Origin: Sebaldella sp. S0638
GTDB taxonomy: Bacteria > Fusobacteriota > Fusobacteriia > Fusobacteriales > Leptotrichiaceae
Assembly: GCF_024158605.1 (NCBI RefSeq)
Contig: NZ_JAMZGM010000016.1
Location: 1 to 56,683, forward strand
Direction: 5' to 3'
Length of the DNA stretch: 56,683 bases
Of the stretch, positions 6,900-17,061 are shown piece after piece; the first letter of the stretch is position 1, and every line of letters begins with the position of its first letter. The notes beneath the pieces are model-generated. The model did not search any database. It was not told the DNA's origin and saw only the letters and a program-made list of their open reading frames with translations. The translations under genes were made by a program, and so were the position numbers.

Positions 6900-6934
6900 G
6901 TCGACGAAAAAATTTTGGTCGACAAATGGTCGAC
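6900..6934 (+). repeat. Three GTCGAC palindromes; possible attachment or operator site
   Basis: GTCGAC occurs at 6900-6905, 6918-6923 and 6929-6934. The last two are in direct repeat units of 11 bp (GGTCGACAAAT), and the first is in the opposite orientation with its flank (TTTGTCGAC). In AT-rich DNA this cluster is unlikely by chance. It lies at the boundary between prophage-like sequence and host trkH, where an attR core or an operator would be expected. Confidence 0.4.
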
Positions 6935-7059
6935 AAACAGCAAAAAAATGATTTTTTAAATAGACAAATGCAAGTAAAATTAATAAAGTAGATGAAAAAT
7001 AAATAATTATATTGTATAATTGATAAGAAAAAAGTTTATACTCGCAATGGAGGGAACAA

Positions 7060-8415
7060 ATGTCGAGAAAAAAAAGTATATCCCCTTATTGGATATTACT
7101 TGATTCATTTATAATAATAATATTTATAGGAACAGTTCTTCTTACGCTGCCTATATCCAGCGCTACAGGAGAAAGAGTTCCGGTAATAGACAGTCTCTTT
7201 ACCACAACATCAGCTGTGGCAGTAACAGGGCTTGTGGTAAATGATGTGAGTACTACTTTCAGCCTGTTTGGTAAAACGGTAATAATAGTTCTAATACAGC
7301 TTGGCGGTCTGGGGATAATGACCTTTTCGTCAATAATAGTGCTGCTTATATCTAAGAAAATAAGCTACCGGACAAAGAAAATAGTTCAGGAAGACCTGAA
7401 TTACAACACTTTATTTGACATACAGAAATATATAAAAAATGTAGTAAAAACAGTTTTATTTATAGAGTTTATCGGAGCATTCTGCCTGTTTTTTACTTTT
7501 ATAAAAAAGTATAGTTTTTGGAAAGCTGTTTATTATTCTGTGTTTCATTCGGTTTCGGCCTTTTGTAACGCGGGTTTTTCATTATTTTCAGATAATCTGG
7601 GCGGATACAGGGGAAATTTCTCTGTAAATATAGTTATCTGTGCTTTGATTGTATTCGGAGGGATCGGATTTGCAGTCCTGAATAATATTCATCTTTATAT
7701 AAAGAAAAAAATAAAAAGAGACAAGAATAAAATAAGACTCAGTCTTACCACGAAAATGGCAGTGTTAATGTCTGCTGTTTTGATAATAGCAGGTCTTTTG
7801 ATAACATTTGCCGTAGAGTCACATAATCCGGCTACATTGCAGAGTTTTTCACTGCATGATAAGCTGCTGGCATCTTTATTTCAGAGTGTTACCACGAGAA
7901 CAGCAGGTTTTCAGACCATGGATCTGGCACATATGAGAATAGCTACTTTAATATCATACATTTTTCTGATGTATATAGGGGCTTCCCCGGGATCAACAGG
8001 CGGCGGTATTAAGACTACGACAATAGGTGTTATAATATTAGGTGTTTACAGCACACTGACAAACAGGGAAGACATAGAAATAAAGAGAAAGAAAATAGCA
8101 TGGGATGTCTTTAACAAGGCGACATCCATAGTTTTTATTTCCTTGACATATATAATCTGCATAGTTTTTTTGCTGAGCCTTTTGGAAAAAGACAAAGGAT
8201 TTCTGGAACTGGTATTTGAAACAGTGTCAGCTTTCGGGACAGTGGGGTTATCAATGAACATTACGCCAGAACTTGGCAGTGTATCAAAATTGCTGATAGC
8301 ATTAACCATGTTCATAGGAAGGGTCGGGCCGCTCACAGTAGCAATGGCTTTATCAGAGCACAGCAAGAGAAGAGGAAGTTATAAATATCCCGTGGAGGAT
8401 GTACAGGTAGGATAA
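7060..8415 (+). CDS. trkH: Trk/Ktr-type potassium uptake channel subunit
   Basis: This 451-aa membrane protein is of normal size for TrkH/KtrB. Four pore loops carry the selectivity-filter glycines: TGL near residue 57, NAGF near 176, TAGF near 286 and TVGL near 395. Each loop is followed by a hydrophobic M2-type helix. It forms the K+ pore in the inner membrane and needs a cytoplasmic RCK ring, supplied by the next gene 15 bp downstream. GGAGGG precedes the ATG, and a TATAAT at 7015-7020 is the likely -10. Whether it is KtrB- or TrkH-like is not decided. This is the first clearly host gene after the prophage end. Confidence 0.9.
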   Translation: MSRKKSISPYWILLDSFIIIIFIGTVLLTLPISSATGERVPVIDSLFTTTSAVAVTGLVVNDVSTTFSLFGKTVIIVLIQLGGLGIMTFSSIIVLLISKKISYRTKKIVQEDLNYNTLFDIQKYIKNVVKTVLFIEFIGAFCLFFTFIKKYSFWKAVYYSVFHSVSAFCNAGFSLFSDNLGGYRGNFSVNIVICALIVFGGIGFAVLNNIHLYIKKKIKRDKNKIRLSLTTKMAVLMSAVLIIAGLLITFAVESHNPATLQSFSLHDKLLASLFQSVTTRTAGFQTMDLAHMRIATLISYIFLMYIGASPGSTGGGIKTTTIGVIILGVYSTLTNREDIEIKRKKIAWDVFNKATSIVFISLTYIICIVFLLSLLEKDKGFLELVFETVSAFGTVGLSMNITPELGSVSKLLIALTMFIGRVGPLTVAMALSEHSKRRGSYKYPVEDVQVG

Positions 8416-8430
8416 ATTTTGGAGGTATAA

Positions 8431-9090
8431 ATGGCTAATTATTTAGTAGTGGGATTAGGAAGATTCGGAAGAAGCGTAGCCAGAACACTGTATGAAAATA
8501 ATCAGGATGTTCTTGCAATAGATGATGATGAGGAGACAGTCCAGCAGGCTATAGACTCAGATGTGGTGAGTGAGGCAATTGTGCTGGATGCAAGTGATGA
8601 AACTGCGATAAAAAACGTTATTAAGGATAATTTTGATGTGGCTTTTGTGTGTATAGGGTCAAATATGCAGGCAAGTATTATGGTTACTCTTCTGCTGAAA
8701 GAAGCAGGCATACCAAAAATAATTGCCAAAGCACAAAGCAGGGCTCAGGGAAAGGTGCTTGAAAAAATCGGTGCAGACGAAGTAGTATATCCTGAGGAAT
8801 TCATGGGAAAACGTACTGCAAATAAAATATTAAGACCAACAATAGTGGAGCATTTTAAGCTTTCTAATAAATATGCAGTAGTAGAGGTTCTTGCACCTAA
8901 GAGTTTCAGTGATAAGACTCTGATACAGCTTGACATAAGAAAAAAATACGGAATAAATATAATAGGAATAAAAGATAAAAATAACGAGGTAAATATCTCG
9001 CCGGCTCCAGATTCTGTGATAAGAGAAGGAGATACACTTATAGTGGTGGCAGATAATAAAAAATTAAATGAATTAAACAGAATGAAGTAG
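8431..9090 (+). CDS. trkA: Trk/Ktr potassium uptake regulatory subunit (RCK)
   Basis: This 219-aa protein has one RCK unit, as in KtrA-size proteins. An N-terminal Rossmann fold with GLGRFG at residues 8-13 and an acidic end of strand 2 (IDDDEE, about 26-31) binds nucleotide (ATP/ADP or NAD). A TrkA-C domain covers about residues 135-219. It forms the cytoplasmic gating ring for the channel encoded just upstream. GGAGG lies 7 nt before the ATG. TrkA of E. coli is twice as long, so this is the single-domain type. Confidence 0.9.
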   Translation: MANYLVVGLGRFGRSVARTLYENNQDVLAIDDDEETVQQAIDSDVVSEAIVLDASDETAIKNVIKDNFDVAFVCIGSNMQASIMVTLLLKEAGIPKIIAKAQSRAQGKVLEKIGADEVVYPEEFMGKRTANKILRPTIVEHFKLSNKYAVVEVLAPKSFSDKTLIQLDIRKKYGINIIGIKDKNNEVNISPAPDSVIREGDTLIVVADNKKLNELNRMK

Positions 9091-9103
9091 TTTGGAGGAA
9101 CAG

Positions 9104-10990
9104 ATGAGAGATTATGATGTTATTGTGGTAGGAGCGGGTCATGCAGGATGTGAAGCATCACTGGCAAGTGCAAGACTTGGAATGAAAACTGCAATATTTA
9201 CAATAACACTTGATAATATAGGGGTGATGTCATGTAATCCGTCATTGGGCGGACCGGCGAAAAGCCATCTTGTGAAGGAAATAGATGCTTTAGGCGGTGA
9301 AATGGCATATAATATGGACAAAAGTTTTATACAGATGCGAATATTGAATACTAAAAAAGGGCCTGCGGTAAGATCGCTGAGAGCACAGGCTGACAGGAAA
9401 GTATATAACAGAGAAATGAAAAAAACCATAGAAAAACAGGAAAATCTGGATGTTATACAGGATATAGTAACGGAATTAAGAACGGAAAACGGAAAAGTTA
9501 CTGGGATAAGTACAAAAACAGGACTTGAATTTTCTGCGAAAACTGTAGTGCTTGCCACAGGGACTTTTTTGAAAGGGCTGATGCATATAGGCGACAGAAA
9601 AATAAAAGGCGGACGTATGGGAGAGCTTTCCAGCGAGGAGCTTTCTGATTCTCTCTCAAAAGAAGGGTTGAAACTCGGACGTTTTAAAACCGGGACTCCT
9701 CCGAGAGTAGATATAAGAACGATAAATCTTGATATTCTTGAAGAACAGCCGGGAGAAACAGAGCAGCTGTTAAAATTTTCCGCTAGAACAAAGGACGAGG
9801 ACATAAAAGGAAGAAAGCAGCTTTCATGCTATCTTACAAGAACAACACCAAATATACACAGTATAATTCTGTCAAATCTGGATAAGGCTCCTATGTATAA
9901 CGGTTCGATTGATAGTACCGGCCCGAGATACTGTCCGTCAATAGAGGACAAAGTAGTAAAGTTCAGTGAAAAAGACAGTCATCATTTATTTTTGGAACCG
10001 GAAGGTTTTGATACATCTGAGGTGTATATAAGCGGTCTTTCGACAAGCTTTCCGGCAGAAATACAGCAGAAAATAGTAAATAACGTAATCGGGCTTGAAA
10101 ATGCACATGTAATGAGATACGGTTATGCAGTCGAGTATGATTATGTGGATCCAAGCGGACTGAAATATACGCTGGAATCAAGAGCAATTGAAAATTTATA
10201 TCTGGCAGGGCAGATAAACGGGACAAGCGGCTATGAAGAAGCAGCTGCTCAGGGACTTGTCGCGGGTATAAATGCTGTACAAAAGCTAAAAGGAAAAGAA
10301 CCTCTTATATTGGATAGAGCAGATTCATATATAGGAACAATGATAGATGATCTGATTAATAAAGAAATAATGGAGCCGTACAGAATGTTTACCGCAAGAT
10401 CAGAGTACAGATTAATTCTGAGAGAGGATAATGCAGATCTGAGACTGGCAGAAACTGGTTATAAAATAGGGCTTGTAAGTGAGGAAGACTACCAAAAGAC
10501 AGTATATAAAAGAGAGTCAGTGAAAAAAATCATAGAAATACTTGAAAATACGAAACTGGGAACAAGTAACGGAAGACTCGTGGAAATACTTGAGAAATAC
10601 GGGGATTCGTTAAAAAGCGGAACTACCCTGAAGGAAACTCTCAGACGTCCGAAAGTAACTTATGATGATATAAAATACATAGCCGGAATAATGAATGATG
10701 TTCCTAATCTGTCTTATGACGAAGATATAGAATATCAGACAGAAGTTCAGGTAAAATACGAAGGTTATATACAAAAATCGTACCAGATAATAGAAAGACA
10801 AAAAAGACTGGAAGAAAAAATGATCCCGGAAAACTTTGATTATAACAGAATGCAGGGAATAACAAGGGAAGCAAAGCAGAGACTTAATGAAAAAAGACCG
10901 CATAATATCGGGCAGGCATCCAGAATAGTCGGGGTGACACCTGCGGATATTTCTGTTTTACTGATGTATTTAGAAGGAGTGTTGAGTTAA
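9104..10990 (+). CDS. mnmG: tRNA uridine-5-carboxymethylaminomethyl modification enzyme MnmG
   Basis: This 628-aa FAD protein, with MnmE, forms the cmnm5 group on U34 of tRNAs. The FAD-binding motif [10 protein letters not shown] is at about residues 9-18. The conserved [10 protein letters not shown] block is near 45-54, and [17 protein letters not shown] near 370-387. I start at ATG 9104 because GGAGG is 6 nt upstream; an in-frame TTG at 9092 overlaps that Shine-Dalgarno. The stop TAA overlaps the ATG of rsmG (TAATG), so the two are coupled. MnmE is not in the window. Confidence 0.96.
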   Translation: MRDYDVIVVGAGHAGCEASLASARLGMKTAIFTITLDNIGVMSCNPSLGGPAKSHLVKEIDALGGEMAYNMDKSFIQMRILNTKKGPAVRSLRAQADRKVYNREMKKTIEKQENLDVIQDIVTELRTENGKVTGISTKTGLEFSAKTVVLATGTFLKGLMHIGDRKIKGGRMGELSSEELSDSLSKEGLKLGRFKTGTPPRVDIRTINLDILEEQPGETEQLLKFSARTKDEDIKGRKQLSCYLTRTTPNIHSIILSNLDKAPMYNGSIDSTGPRYCPSIEDKVVKFSEKDSHHLFLEPEGFDTSEVYISGLSTSFPAEIQQKIVNNVIGLENAHVMRYGYAVEYDYVDPSGLKYTLESRAIENLYLAGQINGTSGYEEAAAQGLVAGINAVQKLKGKEPLILDRADSYIGTMIDDLINKEIMEPYRMFTARSEYRLILREDNADLRLAETGYKIGLVSEEDYQKTVYKRESVKKIIEILENTKLGTSNGRLVEILEKYGDSLKSGTTLKETLRRPKVTYDDIKYIAGIMNDVPNLSYDEDIEYQTEVQVKYEGYIQKSYQIIERQKRLEEKMIPENFDYNRMQGITREAKQRLNEKRPHNIGQASRIVGVTPADISVLLMYLEGVLS

Positions 10991-11685
10991 TGAAGGATTA
11001 TTTTAAGCAGCTTCTGGAAAAATCAAATATAAAGCTGGAAGATTCTAAGATAGACATATTGCTCGAATATCTCCGGCTGCTTACAGAAAAGAACAAAGTA
11101 ATGAATCTCACTGCAATCAGGGAAGAAAAAGAAATATTGGAAAAGCATTTTATAGATTCGCTGCTTTTATCAGAATTATTTTTACATACAGATAAGAAAA
11201 TAATAGATATAGGTACAGGAGCCGGGTTTCCCGGACTGGTTCTGGCAGTAGTATTTCCGGAAAAGGACTTTCTGCTTGTGGATTCAGTGAGAAAAAAAGT
11301 CGCTTTTATAGACGAGACAGCAGAAATTTTAGGACTGACAAATGTAAAAACAAGCTATGAAAGAGCCGAAGATCTCATAAAAAACAGCAGAAGTTCTTTT
11401 GATGTGGGATTATGCAGAGGAGTAGCAAATCTTCGGATAATACTTGAGTATATGATTCCGTTCTTAAAAACAGACGGAAGGTTTTTACCGCAAAAATTAA
11501 ATGAAAATGAAATATCAGAATCTGGAAATGCGTTGAAAGTATTAAATTCCAAAATTTTAAAAATCCATAGATTCAGACTTCCTGAATCAGATGATGAAAG
11601 AATAATAATAGAAATTCAAAAACTAAAAGAAACAGACAGCCAGTATCCGAGAAAAACAGGGATACCTGCAAAAAAACCATTATAG
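10990..11685 (+). CDS. rsmG: 16S rRNA (guanine527-N7)-methyltransferase RsmG
   Basis: This 231-aa protein has the SAM-binding motif DIGTGAGFPGLVLA at about residues 72-85, preceded by the family's NLTAIR and HFIDSLL segments. It methylates G527 of 16S rRNA in the 30S subunit. It starts within the mnmG stop codon (1-nt overlap). The C-terminal tail after about residue 205 is basic. The mnmG-rsmG pair next to parB is a classic near-origin arrangement. Confidence 0.95.
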   Translation: MKDYFKQLLEKSNIKLEDSKIDILLEYLRLLTEKNKVMNLTAIREEKEILEKHFIDSLLLSELFLHTDKKIIDIGTGAGFPGLVLAVVFPEKDFLLVDSVRKKVAFIDETAEILGLTNVKTSYERAEDLIKNSRSSFDVGLCRGVANLRIILEYMIPFLKTDGRFLPQKLNENEISESGNALKVLNSKILKIHRFRLPESDDERIIIEIQKLKETDSQYPRKTGIPAKKPL

Positions 11686-11694
11686 GGAGAGAAT

Positions 11695-12501
11695 ATGAAG
11701 CTCTTAAATCTGGATTCCGGAAAAATAATTTTAAATTCAAAGCAGCCCAGAAAAAAGTTTGATAATGAAAAACTTGAGGAACTTTCAAAGTCTATAAAGG
11801 AATATGGGATAATACAGCCTATTATTGTGAGAAAAATAGTATCGCTGAATAAGTATGAGATAATAGCCGGTGAAAGAAGATTCCGTGCTTCGCAGATGGC
11901 CGGACTTTCCAAAGTACCCGTGATAGAAATAGCCAGTGATAATATAAGAAGTTTTGAGATAGCTGTTTTGGAAAATGTGCAGAGGGAAAATCTGAATTCC
12001 ATAGAGGAAGCAGAGGCTTATAATAATTTAATAGAAGTATATAATTATACACAGGAAGAACTCGCAGAAAAATTAGGGAAGACAAGATCAGCAATATCAA
12101 ATAAGCTTCGTCTTTTGCATCTTCCGGAAAAAGTAAAACAGATGGTAAGGGAAAATAAACTTTCTTATGGTCAGGCCAGAACACTTCTGGCTTTTAAGGA
12201 TAAAAAACAGATAGAAGAACTTTCTGATGAAATTGTGAAAAAACAATATTCAGTGCGGGAACTGGAATTAATGGCAAAAAGAAACCAGAAAAAAGATAAG
12301 CCGGAAAAAGAACAAGCAGAAGCTGTTTTTGAAGGAAGTTCCGATGAAATAGAATATTTAAAAAGTAAATTAATAGAATTTTTTGAATCAAAGGTAGATA
12401 TTAAGCTGCTGAATGATAGTCAGGGAAAACTTGAGATAGAATTTTATGGTTATGAAGATCTGGAAAGAATTCTGAATATTTTGAAACTGGACTTGGAATA
12501 A
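11695..12501 (+). CDS. parB: ParB/Spo0J-family chromosome partitioning protein
   Basis: This 268-aa protein has the ParB CTP-binding boxes: QPIIVRK near residues 40-46, GERRFRAS near 57-64 and LENVQRENLN near 91-100. An HTH follows (EELAEKLGKTRSAISNKLR, about 120-138). A weak C-terminal dimerisation region covers about 215-268. It binds parS sites and loads SMC. It follows rsmG by 10 bp with GGGAGAG as Shine-Dalgarno. No parA gene lies next to it, which is unusual because parA normally precedes parB. A Noc-like role is also possible. Confidence 0.88.
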   Translation: MKLLNLDSGKIILNSKQPRKKFDNEKLEELSKSIKEYGIIQPIIVRKIVSLNKYEIIAGERRFRASQMAGLSKVPVIEIASDNIRSFEIAVLENVQRENLNSIEEAEAYNNLIEVYNYTQEELAEKLGKTRSAISNKLRLLHLPEKVKQMVRENKLSYGQARTLLAFKDKKQIEELSDEIVKKQYSVRELELMAKRNQKKDKPEKEQAEAVFEGSSDEIEYLKSKLIEFFESKVDIKLLNDSQGKLEIEFYGYEDLERILNILKLDLE

Positions 12502-12535
12502 AAATACGAAACCCAAAAACGAAAGGAGAAAAATC

Positions 12536-15500
12536 ATGAAATATCTTAAGAAAACAATAATAGTATTTATTCTCCTTTTGATGGTTATAACAGGAGTGGT
12601 TACGTATATTAACAGTAAATTATTCAGTAAGGATATTCAGGGCATTATAAAAAGCCTTAATCTTGATATAAAAGTAGAAGATGCGAAATTTGTAGGTTAC
12701 GGCAAAATAAAAATTACAGGGCTGGTTCTTTATGATAAAGACAAAAAGCCTGCAATTGAAGCAAATGAAGGTTATATATATATTAATCCGTTCAGTATAT
12801 CAAGAGTCAGAAAAATAGATGTATATTCTCCGAATGTAATTCTGGAAAAGAAAGAAGGAATGAAATTCAATATTGTAGAGATGTTTGCCGGGGAATCCGA
12901 CAAGATAGACAGAACATCGCGGATAGGGAGAATAAATTTTTATAATGCAAAACTGGATTACAGGGATACTTCCTATGACAAGCTTATTCAGAAAAATCTC
13001 AATAATGTGAATGGTTATGTACACTTTAGCAAAGCTAAAGGAATATCCCTTGAAGCGGCAGGAGACAATAACGGTGAAAAAATAGGAGTGGTTCTGAAAA
13101 TATTTTATCCTCAGAAGAGATCACCGGAATTATTTTTACAAAGAAAAGCAATACGTGAAAGCAAAATATACTTTGAGCTGAACTTTGATAAATTCGGAAT
13201 ATTTCCCGAAGCGATACAATACGTCCCTTTTGACGGGTTAGAGGTTTATGACGGTAAAATATCAGGACAGCTGAAAATGGGACTTAATAAAAAGTTTTCA
13301 GGAAACTTGAATGTTGAGAATGGTACGGTAAAATATGTAGATTATGATGAAATTTTGAAAAATGTAAATGCAGATGTGATCTTAAAAGATAATAATGTAG
13401 ATATAGCAACTGGTGCAGAGCTTAACGGCGGTAAACTTGATTTGGGAATAAAATTTCTGGAAAAAACGAAAACAGTTAAGCTGGCGATAAAATCCAATAA
13501 CATGGACTATTCAGACATAAGAAAATATAAACTTATAAAGGAACAAAATATAGAAGCTTCGGGGAGAATAACAGGAACCTTTAATGCGAATCTGGATTTG
13601 GACAAAAAGATATATGAATTTGACGGATTTTTGTCTTCACCTAATTTAAGATACAGCGGTTATAATTTTAGAAATCTGAAAACTAATCTGGTTTATGATA
13701 AAAACAGTATTTTGACTCTGAATAATATAAGTTTCGGCTTTAATGAAACTATTTCAAATGTACATATAGCAGCAGATGCAAGGGCTTTGTTTTCATATAA
13801 TACAAAACAAAAAGCAGGAAGCGGAACATATGAACTGGATAATAAAGGCTCAGATTTCAGCATAGAAAGAATAAACGGGAATTTTGAAATAGACAAAAAT
13901 AATGTAGTAAGAAGTAATTTTTTCTCACAGGAAACAGACGGTAACTTCGCTTTTGATACCAGAAATAAGTCACTGGAAGTAAATGCCAGCGGAAAGCAGT
14001 TTTTTGATCTGAAATACGGGGAAAATAAATTTACACTAAAGCCTGTAATACGAAATCTGAAAATAAATCTGGATAAATTCCTTTTGGTTTCAGGTTCTGC
14101 TGATATAGATATAGCCAAAAATAAATATTTTGATACGGCAAAGGTGTCAGCAGTAGTAAGAAACGGGAATTTCGACATAAATGCAAATGCAGTAATAAGC
14201 GGGCAGAATATAAGGGCAACGGGTACTACTGACAGTAAATTTAATCACAGATATAAGGTAAGCGGTTCAAACATACATGTAAAAAAGCTTCTTGACAGAT
14301 TTGACATAAAGGTAGCCGGAATGGATAAGTCAGATTTAACGGCAGATTTTAATGCGAATATTTACAGCAATGGAGGGAAACTAAAAGGTGACTTTAACAT
14401 TGCGAGTCAAAGAGGTAAATATTTTGTAGAATATGAGAAACTTAATATAAGCGGAGACATAGAAGACCTTCTTGCAGGAAGACTTCAGGCAAAAGTAAGT
14501 GCAGGTGAAATATGGCTGAATTATCAGAGATTCAAAAATCTTACCGGTGATGTCAGTTATGAAAATAACGTAATTACAGTGACTAATTTTAAAAATGAAG
14601 ATTTAAGTGCTAATGTAGCATTTAATATAAAGGATCAGAATGTGAATCTTAATGCACAGATACATAATTATATACTTTATAATGTAAGCAAGCCTGAATT
14701 TAATCTGAAATTAGAAAGACTTGATGTAAATCTGAGCGGAAATGTAAACTCACTGAACGGTTCATTATTCATAAGTCCGTCAATGGTAACAATAGATAAC
14801 AGATACAGCGGTGAGCTGAAGGGAAATATAAATGTAAGAAACAGTGTTTTGATTCTGGATGAGCTTGCGTGGAGAAAAAATACACTAAAAGGAACATATG
14901 ATTTAAATACACAGTCAGCTGATGTTTATGTTCATATAGAGGAATCAAAGCTGGAAGAATTATATGGTATGGATAATCTTGTAGTTTCTCTGAACAGTGA
15001 TATCAGGCTTCAGGGCCGACTTGACGACTTTACTGTAACAGGAGATATTAATATAGGGCATATGCAGTATGGTGATATAAAGCTTCCGGCTATAGAATCT
15101 ACCATAGCCTACAAAAACGGAGATATAAAAAGTATTCTTAAAAAGGGAAGTCTTGATATAACTAAATTTATTGTAAGGGGCGAAGAAGGGGAAGAAATAC
15201 TTAATACAAGTACAAAAGTAGATGATTTAGCTACATCACAGCTGGATTTTGTACTTAATGACAAGGTGCTGGATCTGACTTCGATAAAAGGACTTAAAGA
15301 AAAAGGCTACAGCGGAATTATAAATTATTCACTTATTTTAAGAGGAGATATAGATAATTTCTTCGTGGATCTGAAAGCTGAAAGTGATAATTTCAGCGTA
15401 TCAGGATTTAGTTTTAATAATTTATCGATAGATGCACAGGCTAATAATAAAGGGCTTAACATAGGGCAATTATATCTGGAATATGAAAATAACCCATTAC

Positions 15501-17047
15501 TGGTAAACGGTTATGTTACATTTACACCGATAGACTATAATATAAACGTTCTGGCTGAAAACTTTAATCTTGATTTTCTGAAAGCAGGAAAAGGGATGAA
15601 GGATGCAGGCGGTATTGCCAATCTGGATGTAACATTCACGCCTGATAATACATCAGGAGTCATTGATCTGCAGAACTTTGTATTTAAGGATCAAAAAGGA
15701 AGCGTGGATATATCGGAATTAAATGCTAATATTGACATAAATAACAGAAAACTGGTGGTTAATAATTTCCACGGCAATTATAACGGAGGAACGGTTAATA
15801 TATCAGGTAATCTGGATATACCGGGACTTGCTCCTGATTTTGCAGAGAGTAAAAAACTGGATTTGGGAGACTTCGATTTAAGGATAACACTGGATAAGAC
15901 AAATATAAAATATGGAAAAACATTTGACGGAGTGCTGTCTGCTGATCTGTCATTTACTGAAAAGGAACTTTTAGGATCTGTAGTTGTAGATAAAGGAAAA
16001 ATCGCGGATATATCTCAGTTTGTGGGAGAGAAAAAAGACAGTGAGGAAACTGCCGGAAAGAAAAGGGAAAAATCTATAATAGACGGTCTTCAAAGTGAAA
16101 TTGTAGATATTATAATGGGGCAGTATTCTGCTAATATAAGAATAAATATGATAAAAGGAATTGATCTGGAAATACCAAGTGTAAGTCTTGTGAGAAATAT
16201 AAGAGGTGTACTGAAAGGAGAAGGAGTAATAATGCTTAACTCCGGTAATATCTCAGCATCAGGAGACTTCTATGTAACCAAAGGTAAGTTTACTTTGAGC
16301 GACAGAAATTTTGTTCTGGATCAAGCAGAGTTTTATTATGGAAATAGCGGTTTTGCAGGATCGGAAATTGGAAATCCTTTTGTAGTTGTACTTGCTACCA
16401 CAAATATAAATAATGATCAGATAAGTGTAAGTATTAGTGGTAACTTAAGTGATCCTCAAATTAAGTTTAATTCAAGTTTAGGATTGAGTCAAGAACAAAT
16501 ATTGGCATTATTGATTTTTGATGCTAGAACAACTGAAAATAGTGATTTTGAAACAAGAGATCAAAATCAGCAGTTAGGAAATCTCGCAGATCCTATATTA
16601 AATCAATTGATTTTTGGTTCTGTAATTGGTACAATAGAAGAAACTTTTGGATTGTCAGCGGTATCTCTGAAAACAAACGTACAGACTCAGAGCGCGGACA
16701 AAAAAGCAAATGGTCAGGATTTAGGACCGACAATAGCACCATCTATATATATTCAGGATAATCTTTATAAAGACAGATTGTTCTGGAATGTTGAATTAGG
16801 TTATGGAGAAGAGAGCACAGCAAGTGCAGGATTAGATTATAATTTCTGGGTTACTTATAAGGTAAGCGAAAAATTTGGTGTAAATTTGGGATTACAAAAT
16901 TTAAGAGGAAATGACAGCCTTGTAAATAAAACAGACTACTATCTGGGTGTGGAATTTTCCACTAGGTTTTACGATTTTGGGGATTTCGTAAGAAGTCTCA
17001 GAAAACCTAAGTTGGAAGTTGTTCCTGAACAGGATAAACTAAAATGA
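12536..17047 (+). CDS. tamB: Translocation and assembly module protein TamB (DUF490/AsmA-like)
   Basis: This 1503-aa protein has an N-terminal signal anchor (residues 6-26). A very long repetitive beta-rich region follows (a beta-taco groove), then the conserved TamB C-terminal domain from about residue 1150 to 1503. In other diderms TamB spans the periplasm and helps OMP insertion or phospholipid transport with TamA or BamA. The bamA gene begins at its 3' end (the TGA overlaps an upstream ATG), as in many Fusobacteria where TamB pairs with BamA. AAAGGAG precedes the ATG. Codon choice in roughly 16,430-16,670 (CAA, ATT, TTA/TTG) differs from the CAG, ATA and CTG-rich remainder. Confidence 0.9.
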   Translation: MKYLKKTIIVFILLLMVITGVVTYINSKLFSKDIQGIIKSLNLDIKVEDAKFVGYGKIKITGLVLYDKDKKPAIEANEGYIYINPFSISRVRKIDVYSPNVILEKKEGMKFNIVEMFAGESDKIDRTSRIGRINFYNAKLDYRDTSYDKLIQKNLNNVNGYVHFSKAKGISLEAAGDNNGEKIGVVLKIFYPQKRSPELFLQRKAIRESKIYFELNFDKFGIFPEAIQYVPFDGLEVYDGKISGQLKMGLNKKFSGNLNVENGTVKYVDYDEILKNVNADVILKDNNVDIATGAELNGGKLDLGIKFLEKTKTVKLAIKSNNMDYSDIRKYKLIKEQNIEASGRITGTFNANLDLDKKIYEFDGFLSSPNLRYSGYNFRNLKTNLVYDKNSILTLNNISFGFNETISNVHIAADARALFSYNTKQKAGSGTYELDNKGSDFSIERINGNFEIDKNNVVRSNFFSQETDGNFAFDTRNKSLEVNASGKQFFDLKYGENKFTLKPVIRNLKINLDKFLLVSGSADIDIAKNKYFDTAKVSAVVRNGNFDINANAVISGQNIRATGTTDSKFNHRYKVSGSNIHVKKLLDRFDIKVAGMDKSDLTADFNANIYSNGGKLKGDFNIASQRGKYFVEYEKLNISGDIEDLLAGRLQAKVSAGEIWLNYQRFKNLTGDVSYENNVITVTNFKNEDLSANVAFNIKDQNVNLNAQIHNYILYNVSKPEFNLKLERLDVNLSGNVNSLNGSLFISPSMVTIDNRYSGELKGNINVRNSVLILDELAWRKNTLKGTYDLNTQSADVYVHIEESKLEELYGMDNLVVSLNSDIRLQGRLDDFTVTGDINIGHMQYGDIKLPAIESTIAYKNGDIKSILKKGSLDITKFIVRGEEGEEILNTSTKVDDLATSQLDFVLNDKVLDLTSIKGLKEKGYSGIINYSLILRGDIDNFFVDLKAESDNFSVSGFSFNNLSIDAQANNKGLNIGQLYLEYENNPLLVNGYVTFTPIDYNINVLAENFNLDFLKAGKGMKDAGGIANLDVTFTPDNTSGVIDLQNFVFKDQKGSVDISELNANIDINNRKLVVNNFHGNYNGGTVNISGNLDIPGLAPDFAESKKLDLGDFDLRITLDKTNIKYGKTFDGVLSADLSFTEKELLGSVVVDKGKIADISQFVGEKKDSEETAGKKREKSIIDGLQSEIVDIIMGQYSANIRINMIKGIDLEIPSVSLVRNIRGVLKGEGVIMLNSGNISASGDFYVTKGKFTLSDRNFVLDQAEFYYGNSGFAGSEIGNPFVVVLATTNINNDQISVSISGNLSDPQIKFNSSLGLSQEQILALLIFDARTTENSDFETRDQNQQLGNLADPILNQLIFGSVIGTIEETFGLSAVSLKTNVQTQSADKKANGQDLGPTIAPSIYIQDNLYKDRLFWNVELGYGEESTASAGLDYNFWVTYKVSEKFGVNLGLQNLRGNDSLVNKTDYYLGVEFSTRFYDFGDFVRSLRKPKLEVVPEQDKLK

Positions 17048-17061
17048 ATTTGGAGGTAATT

